DNA from: Nitrosospira briensis C-128
Lineage (GTDB): Bacteria > Pseudomonadota > Gammaproteobacteria > Burkholderiales > Nitrosomonadaceae
Direction of reading: 5' to 3'
DNA: 64,000 nt
NCBI RefSeq assembly: GCF_000619905.2
Contig: NZ_CP012371.1
Coordinates: 3,059,942-3,123,941, forward strand
Within the stretch, counting starts at the first letter, position 1, and every line of letters starts with the position of its first letter. Below, one piece after another: positions 36,954-47,100 of the stretch. The translations under genes were made by a program, and so were the position numbers. The notes under the pieces were generated by a model, which did no database searches, had not been told where the DNA came from, and was given only the letters and a program-made list of their open reading frames with translations.

Positions 36954-37074
36954 CCGCGACAACCCGAAAACTCTTGCCATCCCGATCCCGATTTATACGT
37001 ATGACATCACTACCTGGAGCAGTCCGTTTCCCATATTCGGTATTCCATCGTTTTTTATAGTCTTTCGCTCTTCC

Positions 37075-37398
37075 TTATATACACAGTTGTTTTATCTTGA
37101 TGAGCTTGCCATCTTCGCTGACCCTGATCTCTATCTCCTTGCCGTCTGGTTTTTCTACCTCGGCTTCATAAACGGTAACAATTTTGTCGCTGTCGAAATG
37201 AAGGACTCGAGCGTGCTGTGTTTGCGTTTCCTTCTCAATTTCCTCGATTTTTCCGCCGCCTGCGTGATCGGTTATCGTTTTCTGAACTGCAGGCGGTACA
37301 TCCGTCCAATGAATTCTCTCCTCTTCTCCGGCAAAAGCCGAGGTTGCGAATACCATTGCAGCGGGCAGAACAACTGACATGAATAATTTCTTTTCCAT
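37075..37398 (-). CDS. small exported PepSY-like protein (paralogue of 24347-24646)
   Basis: The 107-residue protein has a signal peptide (MEKKLFMSVVLPAAM, cleaved after SAFA), then IHWTDVPPAVQKTI, GGKIEEIEKETQT and a strand-rich C-terminus with EIEIRVSEDGKLIKIK. The pattern matches the 24347 protein along its whole length. GGAGG precedes the start at 37398. The family is PepSY-like and its role is unknown. Confidence 0.78.
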   Translation of the reverse strand: MEKKLFMSVVLPAAMVFATSAFAGEEERIHWTDVPPAVQKTITDHAGGGKIEEIEKETQTQHARVLHFDSDKIVTVYEAEVEKPDGKEIEIRVSEDGKLIKIKQLCI

Positions 37399-37973
37399 TG
37401 TGACCTCCTATTTCAAAGAAACATACTCACCAGAACATTCTATTTACAAAAATAGATTGGAATGATGGGCGCGAATCAGAAAGCGATCTGTGCGGTACCG
37501 CTCTTAACCCTGTTTTATAAAAGGTTAAAGGATGTGCGCGGGATGTGCGTGCACGCTTGCTGTTAGCAACAAATAGAATTGGTCCGGTATTGCAGCACAA
37601 GACGGTCAATCTTGGGTGGATCCAAATTGAACCCGGAAACCTTAGTTGGCCCTGTGCAAAATAGCCCGGAATCAGGCAGGCTTTGGTTTTTTGATTGGCA
37701 ACCGGGCTCGGAAAAACTGACGTATTCGTCTGGCGAAAGAAACATCACGCGCAACATGAGTGAAGCGAAAGAAGGGATATCCCTGGGTACTGTCGCAAGA
37801 AGTGATGAGCCTGCCAACGTTTGAGACGCCGGTATTGATGCAGAATCACTTTGAAGCCCCGGTCCGTGCAAAAGCAGTCGCATGGTTCCGTGACGGCGCT
37901 ATGAAAAAACGGGCGAAAGATTCGCTCAAGGCAGTTCCATAGATGTCCGTAGACTCTATTATTTGGAGGCTTT
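37399..37973. other. 575-bp gap, no recognised gene
   Basis: Short frames at 37579-37824 and 37760-37942 lack family motifs and have no ribosome site. An inverted repeat near 37506-37530 (TTAACC...GGTTAA) is weak. The sequence may be decayed. Confidence 0.45.
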
Positions 37974-38597
37974 GTGATTAATATTGATGGGAGTGCGCTA
38001 AATTTAACGCTAACAGGAAACGTAATTTCAACGCTTATAGGAGGTGCACTTACGCTGGCGGGGGCGTGCTTGGCACGCTGGTTTCAGAAAAAGGATGCAG
38101 CTCAGCGAGACGCCGAGCATGTTCTCGGGCTACTTCAAGCCTTCCATGATGAAATCGAAACTCTTTGGGGGGTTTATCAAGCAGGAGCGGGTGCCAGTAT
38201 CGTAGCCTTACCTAATGATGAACCGATGCTTATACACTGGCCGCTGACCCAAGAGTATTTCACTATTTACAATACCCACGCGTTATCCATTGGGAAAATC
38301 AAAAATCACGTGTTAAGAAAGCAAGTAATAGCGACATATACAAAAGCACGAAGTATGATTGATTCAATACGTTTGAATAATGATCTTTTGCAACAGTGGG
38401 AACATGACTGCTTCTTATTCCAAGAAACGCATAGTCCTGCACACAAATTAAATGCAAATGCTCGTCATCAAGCTTTGATTAGGTATGCCCTGGGACTCAA
38501 GGAGTCACATGTAGAGTTAGAATCAATGGCCACTGAATTATTGCATCATTTACGAAAGAATCCTTATGGTCATCAAGGTAATGCAGCTAAATATTAA
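37974..38597 (+). CDS. hypothetical protein with one N-terminal membrane helix
   Basis: The 207-residue protein starts with a membrane segment (NVISTLIGGALTLAGACLA). A helical cytoplasmic domain follows with RWFQKKDAAQRDAEHVLGLL and a long C-terminal helix. I do not recognise the family. Base composition is lower in GC than in neighbouring genes, which points to acquisition. A GGAGG ribosome site lies about seven bases upstream of the start. Confidence 0.65.
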   Translation: MINIDGSALNLTLTGNVISTLIGGALTLAGACLARWFQKKDAAQRDAEHVLGLLQAFHDEIETLWGVYQAGAGASIVALPNDEPMLIHWPLTQEYFTIYNTHALSIGKIKNHVLRKQVIATYTKARSMIDSIRLNNDLLQQWEHDCFLFQETHSPAHKLNANARHQALIRYALGLKESHVELESMATELLHHLRKNPYGHQGNAAKY

Positions 38598-38806
38598 CGC
38601 GCATGCGCGACCGGCACATCTTATATGCGGGAATGACTGATCTCGGCGGCTTGCTCGCAAGTTGATATGTCTGCCATTCCAGACACAGACGACAAACTCA
38701 ACGAATGTGAGTATTTTCTTAACCTTGCCTCTAGGGGTACCCCTCGCGCCGCAGCCATGGCAGGTTGCTATCGAGGATTGGCAGAAGTGAGGAGCTGATT
38801 TCCATA

Positions 38807-39610
38807 GTGTCAGAAATATTTTCCCCCGTAGCTGTATTCGATTCCGGTATCGGAGGATTAAGCGTTCTTCAGGCGCTGAAAAAGCGTTACCCGCAAGAAT
38901 CTTATGTCTATCTGGGGGATACGGCTCGCCTTCCTTATGGAACCAAAAGTCCTGAAACCGTGCAGCGTTATAGCCAAAGCTTGTGCAGAATTCTGCTGAA
39001 CTATAATCCAAAAGCCATCGTGATCGCCTGTAATACCGCTTCGACTCATGCGTTGGATGTAGTACGCGCGCTGGCGGCTCCGCTGCCGGTGATCGGCATG
39101 ATTGAGCCAGCTGCGGCAGCGGCGGTTCAGGCAACAAGGAATCAGCATGTCGGCGTTATCGCTACCTTCGGCACGATCCTGAGCGGAATATACGAAAAGA
39201 AACTGAAGAAAATCAATCCTCATATAAAAGTATCGTCCCAAGCCTGTCAGATGCTGGTTGCTCTTGCGGAGGAGGGCTGGTCTTCAGGTCCGATTGCCAC
39301 AGCTACAATCCGCCAGTATCTTGATCCCATATTCGACACAGCCGAGGCTCCGGATACGTTGATTATGGGGTGCACTCATTTTCCTGTTTTTGAAGCTCTC
39401 TTCCGGGACATTCTTGGGCCATCTGTCACTCTCATCAACAGCGGTAAAGCGGCTGCCAGGCAACTTTCGGGAATTACGGGAACAGGGGGTCAAATTAAAA
39501 TACTGGCAACTGACGATCCTGTGCGCTTTGCTGTCAATGCTTCCAAATTCTTCGATAAAAGATTGGTGGCTGCCGATATAGAACTGGTCGATGTGACCGT
39601 GGCATTTTAG
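38807..39610 (+). CDS. murI: glutamate racemase
   Basis: The 267-residue enzyme interconverts L- and D-glutamate for peptidoglycan. Hallmarks are AVFDSGIGGLSVL at the start, the first catalytic Cys in ACNTAS and the second in GCTHFP, with DTARLPYG between the first two. The frame is open from TTG 38765; GTG 38807 is preferred because the product then begins close to the conserved first strand and GAGGAG lies upstream, though the spacing (about 12) is long. Immediately after the stop a RelE/ParE toxin fragment continues on the same strand. Confidence 0.93.
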   Translation: MSEIFSPVAVFDSGIGGLSVLQALKKRYPQESYVYLGDTARLPYGTKSPETVQRYSQSLCRILLNYNPKAIVIACNTASTHALDVVRALAAPLPVIGMIEPAAAAAVQATRNQHVGVIATFGTILSGIYEKKLKKINPHIKVSSQACQMLVALAEEGWSSGPIATATIRQYLDPIFDTAEAPDTLIMGCTHFPVFEALFRDILGPSVTLINSGKAAARQLSGITGTGGQIKILATDDPVRFAVNASKFFDKRLVAADIELVDVTVAF

Positions 39611-39611
39611 G

Positions 39612-39758
39612 CAGACCGGTCCCGGATATGTGGGGCGGCGCGAGTTGACCATGGAATTCGGAAATTCCGGTTATGTGGCGCTGTACCATCATGACTCGGC
39701 TAAAGATAAGGTCTATATTCTGGCGTTTCGGCACCAGAAGGAAAGCGGCTACCTGTAG
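39612..39758 (+). pseudogene. RelE/ParE-family toxin C-terminal fragment
   Basis: The plus strand reads GRRELTMEFGNSGYVALYHH and then KVYILAFRHQKESGYL, ending at TAG 39756-39758. This is the C-terminal half of RelE/ParE toxins, which usually read RELLIPFG-SGYVALY...VYILAFRHQKEAGY. The N-terminal half is missing; sequence before it belongs to murI. An ATG at 39651 exists, but a product of about 35 residues would not fold as a toxin. Confidence 0.65.
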
Positions 39759-39818
39759 CTGCTCGAGTTTGAAATCGGTCGAGCTACTTCTTTCCATAGC
39801 GACGCTTTTTCAGAAACG

Positions 39819-40931
39819 TTATTGCCCTAAACTGGAATTCGCCATGAGCCTGCCTATTTTCTCGTGTCTATCCGGTTTCCCTAAAAGACTCAAGCTCCAA
39901 ACGAGAATTAAAGAAATGGAAAAAACAAGGAAACGATAATGGGTCGTGGGAAATAAAAGCATATGCGTTATATTAAAAACAAAAGGTATCCCAAGTAGGC
40001 AATAAAAATTAACGTCGACTTTAATCTGATCCCGCTTCAGCCATAGCAAGTAAGCCGATAATACATATATCACTGAATGTGAATGAAAAATAAGATTCTC
40101 CAGCAATAACGCATAAGGTATCAGGTAGTCACCGGCTTTGTGAGAAATCACGATATCTGCGGGATAGGGTGTAAGCGAGCCGACGAATGTGAAATTAAAA
40201 AGAGCCAGGTACCCATAATTATCATGTAACTTATTAATTAAAATATAAAAAGAAACAGAAGACAGAATGGAAAATAGTGAAATAAACCTGTTGCCATGCA
40301 GATAGGTATAACCCATCAGGAGACCTGATAAAACCATAAAATCAGTTCTTATTAAAGGAAGAAACGCCGCAATCAGGAAAACCAGTCTTCCTCCTGTCAT
40401 TAGGCTGTATATTCCAATAAGGGAAAAAAAACACGCCATGGCGTCGGGTGTGGAGAGGGCTGCCAATTCCGTATATCCCGCCACCGCGACGACTACTGGC
40501 AGAATGCCTATCGGCACAGCCGTCTTCAGGATAATCAGCCCCAGCACGAATACGGACAATGACGCGAAAATTGCGCTAATTACATACGTTGCCTTCGCGT
40601 AACTTAACCCGATATTTTTGAGTAATCTAATCAGTTCGATGTACCCAACCCTTATGGAAAAGAAAGGTATTTGCTGTTCCAGCGAAGATGGGTCTGCAAA
40701 TACCGTTTCCCTGTATTTTCCTGTCGTGAGTTGTGAGAATGTTTTACTGCGAACCTCTTTCCTGATTTCTTCGTAAGTTTCCCTGGTTAAGTCTGCGCCG
40801 CGATAGCCATCTTTGGAATACGATGCGGCGACGTATGCAATCATGTCCCAGTTATGCTGGGGTCTCAGGAGCCCATATAGCAAAATGATTGCTGCGGTTG
40901 CCAGAAGGATTCCATATCTGAAAACCATCAA
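39819..40931 (-). CDS. polytopic inner-membrane protein, possible glycosyltransferase-like
   Basis: The 370-residue protein has about eight to ten predicted transmembrane helices. The start ILLYGLLRPQHNWDMIAYVA recalls GT-C-type membrane glycosyltransferases, in which an acidic residue in the first periplasmic loop is important (WDMIAY). No other motif supports catalysis. The gene has lower GC than its surroundings. It converges on murI and the toxin fragment. The start is the ATG at 40931 (or ATG 40928 next to it). Confidence 0.6.
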   Translation of the reverse strand: MMVFRYGILLATAAIILLYGLLRPQHNWDMIAYVAASYSKDGYRGADLTRETYEEIRKEVRSKTFSQLTTGKYRETVFADPSSLEQQIPFFSIRVGYIELIRLLKNIGLSYAKATYVISAIFASLSVFVLGLIILKTAVPIGILPVVVAVAGYTELAALSTPDAMACFFSLIGIYSLMTGGRLVFLIAAFLPLIRTDFMVLSGLLMGYTYLHGNRFISLFSILSSVSFYILINKLHDNYGYLALFNFTFVGSLTPYPADIVISHKAGDYLIPYALLLENLIFHSHSVIYVLSAYLLWLKRDQIKVDVNFYCLLGIPFVFNITHMLLFPTTHYRFLVFSISLILVWSLSLLGKPDRHEKIGRLMANSSLGQ

Positions 40932-41254
40932 GAAGCTCCAGAGGCGTTAAAGTAAGAATTGGAGTATATAGCGGACGCCAATTCGGGGTGACCATCAGCG
41001 GCTTAACGTGCCTTAAAACGCGAATCGGGATGAAGACCGCCAAAGCCTATACGGCGGCATGATTACGGTTGGGCGGCAGAGGGCATGAAGGGGCAACTCG
41101 GCAGAAGTTCAGGCCGAACCGCCGCTCAAAATCCTATGGGACATTTCTGTCATTTGTTTAAGTTCACCCATCATAGGCCTGCATACAAAGTCAAGAACTC
41201 AGTTAAGATGGAGGGTTAGAAAGTTTTCTGGCCCTCATTAAGGAGTTTGAGATT
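40932..41254. other. 323-bp divergent intergenic region
   Basis: Lies between the membrane protein and the TPR-oxygenase gene. No gene was recognised. It ends with a clear ribosome site, AAGGAG at 41240-41245. Confidence 0.5.
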
Positions 41255-42793
41255 TTGGTCACTGAAGTGTCTATGAGAGGTCATTCTGAAACGGGAAAAG
41301 CGCCTGCAGGAAATCATGATGTTGGGCGCATTGTTAAAGTCCAAAAAACTGGTCAGGCCCGATATGGAACAGATGCGGGTGCTGGATGTGATTTAAGTGC
41401 GCACCATACGCCCAGTGGCGCTCTTGGACAGATTGAGCAGGGGCACCAAATGTGCCTGTCTCGTCAGCATATTGATGCTGAGGCATGCTTCAGGGCTGCC
41501 ATTGCGTTAGCGCCCGAGTGGCCGATGCCGCACAACAATCTTGGTTGGGTTTTGCAGGCACAAGGCAGAAATGAGGAGGCTTTGGTCTGCTACAACAGGG
41601 CTCTGCAGATTGATGCCACGCAAGAGTTGGCGCAAGCGAATCTCGCCTATCTTCTTGCTAACCTCTATTTTTTTATTGGGAAATTTGCAGAAGCGAGGTC
41701 AATGTGGTTGTTTCTGGCCAATATATATCCGGAAGATCACCAGGTCTTGGATAACCTGATCAGTACGGCACTCAGAGTTAATGATTTCTCTGATGCCGGG
41801 CAATGGGCTACCTGCTATGCAGCGGTAACAAAAGCCAGCGTTTACCATCCAATGCTTGCACATGCCACTGCGGTCCCGCCAGACGTGGCATTGCCAACAC
41901 CAAAGCTGTCAAGGGGCAAGTTGCAGCATGATCTTGAGCAATATCAGTATTTGCGCGATAAAGGTCTGCTCGACCAGGAATTCGATGACATTATAAATTA
42001 CTATTCAGTGGCGATTAATCGCCTTGATGAAAATAACACCGCATTGCAGGAAAGCATATATAACGCGCCAGAAATAAAAAATACCTATGGCCGCATTATT
42101 CATCATTATCCGGCGAGCAAATTTCCTGGAAATGCAGTAGCCGTTTCTGAATCGAGCATGCATGCAGAGCAGAAATATCTGAAAAGTAAATTAGGCATCG
42201 TTATTATTGATGATTTCCTGTCTGATGAAGCGCTTTCAGAACTACAGAAATTTTGCCTAGAATCCACAGTTTGGCATAGCAACAGCTACTCGCACGACCG
42301 TTTGGGCGCCTTCTTCAGGGAGGGATTCAACTGTCCGCTGCTGCTCCAGATTGCTGAAGAAATGCAGTTTGTTTTTCCGAATGTGATTGGAAAGAAGCAT
42401 CCTTTGCTGCAAATGTGGGCCTATAAATACCGGCATAACCAACCCTCAACACATCCTCATGCTGATTTTGCTGCCGTGAATGTGAATTTTTGGATTACTC
42501 CGGATGGAGCCAATCAGAATAGTGAGTCTGGTGGACTCATTATTTATGATATAGAGGCGCCAATAGATTGGGATTTTGATGCTTACAACCGGCAAGGAGA
42601 TAAAATATCCACTTTTCTGAAATCATCTGATGCCAAGTGTATAGTCATACCCTATCGCTGCAACAGGGCGATCATATTTAATTCAGATCTTTTTCATGCA
42701 ACGGCGCCTCTCGAATTTCGCCCTGGATACATTAATAAAAGAGTTAATATAACCATGCTTTATGGCGAAAGGGAGGCCGCAAAAAAAGAGTGA
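41255..42793 (+). CDS. TPR protein with C-terminal 2-oxoglutarate/Fe(II) oxygenase domain
   Basis: The 512-residue protein combines TPR units (residues about 65-170; PHNNLGWVLQAQGRNEEALV is typical) with a C-terminal double-stranded beta-helix dioxygenase. The iron-binding His and Asp lie in HPHADF, the distal His in FHATAPL, and the 2-oxoglutarate Arg in NKRVN. Such enzymes hydroxylate proteins, peptides or sugars. The start is TTG at 41255: AAGGAG ends nine bases before it, and the next ATG (41273) has no ribosome site. The substrate is unknown. Confidence 0.82.
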   Translation: MVTEVSMRGHSETGKAPAGNHDVGRIVKVQKTGQARYGTDAGAGCDLSAHHTPSGALGQIEQGHQMCLSRQHIDAEACFRAAIALAPEWPMPHNNLGWVLQAQGRNEEALVCYNRALQIDATQELAQANLAYLLANLYFFIGKFAEARSMWLFLANIYPEDHQVLDNLISTALRVNDFSDAGQWATCYAAVTKASVYHPMLAHATAVPPDVALPTPKLSRGKLQHDLEQYQYLRDKGLLDQEFDDIINYYSVAINRLDENNTALQESIYNAPEIKNTYGRIIHHYPASKFPGNAVAVSESSMHAEQKYLKSKLGIVIIDDFLSDEALSELQKFCLESTVWHSNSYSHDRLGAFFREGFNCPLLLQIAEEMQFVFPNVIGKKHPLLQMWAYKYRHNQPSTHPHADFAAVNVNFWITPDGANQNSESGGLIIYDIEAPIDWDFDAYNRQGDKISTFLKSSDAKCIVIPYRCNRAIIFNSDLFHATAPLEFRPGYINKRVNITMLYGEREAAKKE

Positions 42794-42848
42794 GTGGGTC
42801 ACAAGGCGTACCGGCATCGGTGGCCATCATTCCCACTTCTTGCAGCGC

Positions 42849-44171
42849 TCAGCTCGGCGGCATGCTGGATTGGACCCAGCCGCCCCAATCGCCTCCGGGC
42901 GAGCCTTGCTCGATCCGCCAGAGCTGATCAGCGTTGTCGACACCCCATAGCAGCACATTGCCCGTATTCTGCAAGGCCGCCGCAACCTTGCTCATGGGAA
43001 CAGGCTGGTCTTTGAAGCCCGGGCCTTCCCAACGGCTCCACGGGCCGCCTGCGGTGAGCTGATACAGCGTCCATATCTGGCCGCTTGCGCTGACTCCCCA
43101 GACCTCCAGCCCGCGTACCCCCTTTTGCTCCGATGCAGCGATATCAATAAAGGGTTCAGGCTGGCCGCCAACGCCGGGACCTTGCCACGCGCCCCAGTCG
43201 CCGCCGGGAGAATTCTGGCTGATGCCCCACAGCAGACCTGTGCCGTCGAGGCCCCAGAACATCACGTTGCCGTTGTTTTGCTGGGCGGCGGCCAGCTTGA
43301 ACATCGGTGTCGGCTGCCCCTTGAAGCCTGGCCCCTCCCAATGGCTCCAGGATCTCCCGGCCGTTAGCTGATACAACGTCCAGACCTGACCGTCGTCACC
43401 CGACGCCCATAGTTCGACGCCCCGACTGCCGCCCTGTTGCGATGCCACAAGGTTCTGAAAGGATCTAGGCTGGCCGCCCACATTGGGTCCATTCCAGCCG
43501 TTCCAGTCACCGCCGGGGCTACCTTGGCCGCATGTCCAGACGCCGCCGTCGTCGTCCAGCGCAGCTAACATCGCATTACCATTGTTCTGCAGCGCGGCAG
43601 CAAGCTGACGCAGTGCCCTTGGCTGCCCCTTGAAGCCGGGTCCCTCCCAGTTGCTCCAGTCCGCACCTGGCGTGCACTGGTACAACGTCCAGACCTGGCC
43701 GCTGGTACCCGACGACCAGAACTCGATACCCCGATTGCCGGCCTGCATCGATGTCGCGATGGCGGCGAAGCGAACGAGCGCAGGCGGGGCGGGGTAGAGG
43801 ATCTTGATAGCATTTACCACCGTGTCTGGGTCAAATCCCGCAGTGATCAACGCGCTTTGCATCACCGCCTGGATGGTGTTTGGAAACACATTGGGCTCGA
43901 GAATAATTTTACCGACGTCGACCGCGGAGAGGTCAGGGTAGTTGCAATGAAGAATGGTGGCGAGATCGGCGGGGGTTAGTGACTCAAACACAATGACCAG
44001 GGCTTGTGCCATGAATGCGCTTTGTTGAAGGCGCATTTCATGGGAGTCGACCATCGCGGTGATGCTTGGCGCCGCTGTTGACATCACCGACTGTGCCGAC
44101 TGCTGCGGCGACATGCCCTGTTGCTGCAGGGGCAGCAAGAGATTGACTAACCGTTGTACATTAAGTGTCAT
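42849..44171 (-). CDS. six-blade beta-propeller protein (PLL/tectonin-like) with helical N-terminus
   Basis: The 440-residue protein has a helical region (residues about 1-135; motifs ending in YP, as in LHCNYPDLS and IKILYPAP). About six propeller blades follow, arranged as three near-identical pairs, each with GQVWTLYQ-T-G--WS-WEGPGFKGQP and then a blade ending SPGGDW--W-GP--GGQP. This repeat style is found in fucose-binding PLL lectins and tectonin domains, so sugar binding is likely but inferred. No signal peptide. It follows the giant protein gene by 24 bp and is the last of a three-gene unit. Confidence 0.75.
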   Translation of the reverse strand: MTLNVQRLVNLLLPLQQQGMSPQQSAQSVMSTAAPSITAMVDSHEMRLQQSAFMAQALVIVFESLTPADLATILHCNYPDLSAVDVGKIILEPNVFPNTIQAVMQSALITAGFDPDTVVNAIKILYPAPPALVRFAAIATSMQAGNRGIEFWSSGTSGQVWTLYQCTPGADWSNWEGPGFKGQPRALRQLAAALQNNGNAMLAALDDDGGVWTCGQGSPGGDWNGWNGPNVGGQPRSFQNLVASQQGGSRGVELWASGDDGQVWTLYQLTAGRSWSHWEGPGFKGQPTPMFKLAAAQQNNGNVMFWGLDGTGLLWGISQNSPGGDWGAWQGPGVGGQPEPFIDIAASEQKGVRGLEVWGVSASGQIWTLYQLTAGGPWSRWEGPGFKDQPVPMSKVAAALQNTGNVLLWGVDNADQLWRIEQGSPGGDWGGWVQSSMPPS

Positions 44172-44195
44172 GGTTTCATTCCTTTCAAGTATGCA

Positions 44196-47100
44196 TCAGG
44201 GATAGGCGCGCTTCAGCGCGATGGACATCTGTAGTGGGGAAAGTGCAGGGAAGGCGGCCTGCAAGCCATTGGCGGTGTCATTAGCCATATACCCGGCTTG
44301 TGCCATGGCAGTGGCCAAGTCGTTGACGCTGAGACTCGGGAAGGCCTTGAGCAAGATCGGGCCGCACGCGGCCGCCGCTACGCCCTGGTCATGCAGGCTC
44401 AGGGCGGTCTCTGCCAAGCTCGGATAGGCCTGGACCAAGGCCGCAGAAAGTGCTGCTGGCGGGGTTTGTGGCCAGGCCGCGAGCAGGCCTTTGGCGGTCT
44501 CGGCGGACGCATACCCGGCTTGCGCCATGGCAGCGGCCATGGTGTCGAGCGTGCTGGTCGGGAAGGCCTGCAGCAATTGTTGGCCGCAACTGGCGCCATC
44601 GACCTGTTCGTTGTGGAGGGATTTCGCCATCTCACCGGCAGTTGCATACGCTAGTATGGTCACACTCACCGAGATGGACGGAGGCCCGGCAATGACATTC
44701 GACTGGCCCGAAGCAGGCAAGGCCTGTACGGCCAGATGGTAGATGAGCGTCGTGCCCGGGACGTTCCCGAGTTGAAGTGACGCAAGAAGGTTGCTGCCGT
44801 CTGGGCTCGGGGTCAGCGGGCTCACCTGGAGCCGGCTGTCCGGACCGGTGACGAGCCCCTGGTAGTTGGGGGCGCCTGTCACCGGCTGCCAGCTGAGGGT
44901 CACCATGCTTCCCGTGGCTGTCGCTTGGAGGTTTTGGGGGGCGCCAAAGCGGGTCAGGGTCAGCGGCACACTGGTCGGACTGGGCAGAGTAGTGGCACCG
45001 CCTTGGGCGATCAGGGTGAGGCTGAAATCGCCGACGGGCGCATCCTTGCTGAACGGTATGCTGCACTGTGTTGGTGGTGGCTGTCCCGTCACGGTCATCT
45101 GGATTGGCTGTTCCGGTTTCCAGGCGTTGCCCGTATGCGTATTCGAGAGCACGTAGCAAAGAGCACCTTCTACGCCTGACCAGCTCAATGTCACCCCGGC
45201 ATCAGGCGGGGTGATGCTGCTGTCGGGTTGGGCGGTCAAGTCTGTCGGTGCCGGCAGGCGCTGGAACGGCGCGTCGACCCAGGCGGTGCCCATTGATCCC
45301 TGGATCCCCTGGACTTGGGCGGTGTAGCTGCCGGACTGCCAGCTGGAGTCAAAGGTGAAGGCGGCCGAGCGTGCCGCGAAATCGCCTGGCTGATTGAGCA
45401 GTACTTTCGCGGCGCTATCGAGCAACTGGGCGTTATAGCCGGTGTTACCTTCGCCGGTGCCCCACTTCAAGGTCACCACATTGTTGGCGCAGCTCACGGT
45501 GGGGTTGGTGGGCGGGTTCTGCGTGCTGCCGGTGCCCGTGCCGGTTCCAGTACCAGTACCGGTGCCGGTGCCCGTGCCGGTTCCAGTACCGGTGCCCGTG
45601 CCACCGAAGGCAGCGAGAACGGCGGCTATGCCTGCTGCTGCTGCCGCCGCTGCGGCGGCAGCATTGCCGGCGGCAGCAGCAGCTTCGGCAGCCTCGGCCG
45701 CTGTGGCTGCGCTTTCGGCCACCGCATCGGCCACCGCGCTGTCAACCAGGTTTTGGCAGGCCAGTGTGGCTGCATAGGAGGCGGCATCCTTGCCGGCCGT
45801 GAGGGCGATCAGTGTGGCAATCGCCGCGCCGTTATTGAGGAGCCCCTGGACGAACGACGCTGCCGCTCCCGCAAGAGCCCGATCGATATATTTGCCCAGG
45901 TCCGACAGTTTGGTGGAACTGGGCAAGGGGATCGATACCATGCTGGGAAAAGCGATCGATGCCCCGGTGAGCGGTGCGCCGGCGAACGACAAGGTATAGC
46001 TGCCGTTAATGTGCAGGCTCAGCCCGCTGCTCTCCGTGGCGAACGACAAGCCGATATTGAAGCTTGATGTCAGTAGCTTGCTGAAGGTGAAATCCACCAA
46101 CTTGCCGCAGCCCGCCCTGCGTTCGCTCGACAATTGCTGCACGGTCTTGATGAAATCAATGGCTTCGCTGAGGTAATCAAACTGCGGCCAGTTGCGGACT
46201 TGAAACCCACCGTCCTTGCTGTAGCGCACCTCCAGCGGGAAGTTTTTTGGCAGGAAGGGCGAGTAGCCGGACGGGGAGGTCAGCGATACGTCAATTTGCA
46301 GGTTGCCGGCCGTATCCTTGGTTGCCGACACGATCAGATTGCCGAAAGACTCCTGCATAAACCACAGACTGCCGGCAAAAGCCATTGAGGGATGGGGGCC
46401 GACTGTCGATATTGTCAGTGTCGGCCCGCCGGTAGCAGTGATCGCACTCTGCGCTGCGATGGTCAGAATATAGATGTCGATGGGATCGGCCAGTGTGATC
46501 GAGGCGTTGACGCCTTTATCTTCGATCTGGATGTTGCCGTTGACTTCGATGGTTGCGATCAGCGTCAGGTCAAAGACGGCCTGGATGTTAAACCCGGGTG
46601 AATACTGGATGCTGCTCGTCGGCGCGGCACTAGTCCCTGCGCCGGGAGACGCGGTGCTTCGGGAGCCGGGGCAGGCGAAGGTGTCGAGGCTGAGCGGCCC
46701 CGTGCCCGTTGTCTTGCAGTAGTAGAGCTCGCTGCCCGCCTTAAAGGTGATGTTGATCAGGGAAGTGGGCCAGACGGAGCCGCCGATGCACTGGTTGAAC
46801 ACGTCGCCAATCGACAGGACCTGGTCAACCTTGATGCTAGCGACCTCGGGCACGCTGCCTTGCAGATAAATCTGCCCAGTAAGCTGGGCCGAGCCCACCT
46901 TTACCGAACCCTGCACCTGAAAGTTGTTTTGTCCCGACGGACCAAGTTTGGCGTAGATGCCGAACACGAGGTTTGAAAAGGAAATGCCCGTCATGGCCCC
47001 ACCGAACAGCGAGGGGATGTTCGCGTCCAGCTGTGCTGCTTGCAGGCAAGCTGTTACGGTTTTGTCGTCGCCATTCGATACCAGTGCGCCAGAGAAGACG

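Noticed and set aside
45527-45603. CRISPR-like repeats
   Set aside because: Units are 6 bp, contiguous and inside a coding frame; no spacers.
45315-46067. 250-codon plus-strand frame in the giant gene
   Set aside because: Mirror frame of the Gly-Thr and Ala-rich repeats; low complexity only.
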